Source of the DNA: Candidatus Staskawiczbacteria bacterium
Lineage (GTDB): Bacteria; Patescibacteriota; Minisyncoccia; Minisyncoccales; Staskawiczbacteraceae
Assembly: GCA_903845295.1 (NCBI GenBank)
Contig: CAIMWV010000010.1
Span: 1 to 56,434, forward strand
Length of the DNA: 56,434 nucleotides
Direction: 5' to 3'
Positions 56,054 through 56,434 of this stretch are shown piece by piece; within the stretch, counting starts at the first letter, position 1, and each line of letters opens with the position of its first letter. Position numbers and translations under genes: made by a program. A model generated the notes under the pieces. The model was given only the letters and a program-made list of their open reading frames with translations, did not search any database and had not been told where the DNA came from.

Positions 56054-56434
56054 TTAGATTTCTATTTCTCCTTTTGATTTTCTCTGATCCCTGCGGTTCT
56101 TGTCAATATTTTTGAATTTATATTTTTCAATTTCCATCTTCAGTTCGTTTTTGGCTCCGACAATAGCCTTAAACAGGTCGTCTGCCCTATACCAAGCCTC
56201 CAGACTTTTACCCGGCAGTATAACCTGGGTTTTAACCAGAAAAATCTTTCCTTTTTTATGATGCTGGGTTTCTTTCTCCACTTCAACAAATACTTCAGCC
56301 AAAGTTTTTCCCTTATCGGGTGTATCCTGCTTAAGGATATCGATGTGTTTTTTAACTGATCCAATCTTTTTTTCAACAAAGTTCTGCAAACCCTCTGTTA
56401 AATCTAAATTTTTTGTTTTTATTATGATTTTCAT
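56054..56434 (-). CDS. hpf: Ribosome hibernation promoting factor / sigma-54 modulation protein family
   Basis: MKIIIKTKNLDLTEGLQNFVEKKIGSVKKHI...ADDLFKAIVGAKNELKMEIEKYK. Confidence 0.9.
   Translation of the reverse strand: MKIIIKTKNLDLTEGLQNFVEKKIGSVKKHIDILKQDTPDKGKTLAEVFVEVEKETQHHKKGKIFLVKTQVILPGKSLEAWYRADDLFKAIVGAKNELKMEIEKYKFKNIDKNRRDQRKSKGEIEI

Overview
The window looks like a bacterial chromosome segment, probably Candidate Phyla Radiation / Patescibacteria (Parcubacteria-like); this is inferred from gene content and sequence style, not from a search. The flanks carry housekeeping genes: tRNA-Asp, two CAU tRNAs, lepA, murJ, rnpB RNA, maf, RNase H, recJ-like DHH, pgk, secDF, secA, hpf, and several Nudix, GNAT and M23 genes. 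The centre (~13.9-43.7 kb) is an unusual locus on the minus strand. It holds 13 tandem paralogues (~555-605 aa) of a Cys-rich protein with no evident signal peptide. Each has a zinc-ribbon module at both ends and two similar solenoid-like Cys/Tyr/Asn repeat blocks between them. The array is interleaved with two VirD4/TraG-like ATPases, a CutA-like protein and a nucleotidyltransferase, and flanked by Trp-rich membrane proteins. The window is also rich in small palindromic repeats. Several sit in frame inside coding genes. Others sit at gene 3' ends next to a second, often synonymously diverged, copy of the gene's tail (lepA, several array genes; secA shows a related pattern without a repeat). 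There is also a ~275 bp MITE-like element with 20 bp perfect terminal inverted repeats, and a hairpin repeat whose loop and flanks are conserved while its stem sequence changes. All homology statements are from memory of families and motifs; nothing was searched or computed.
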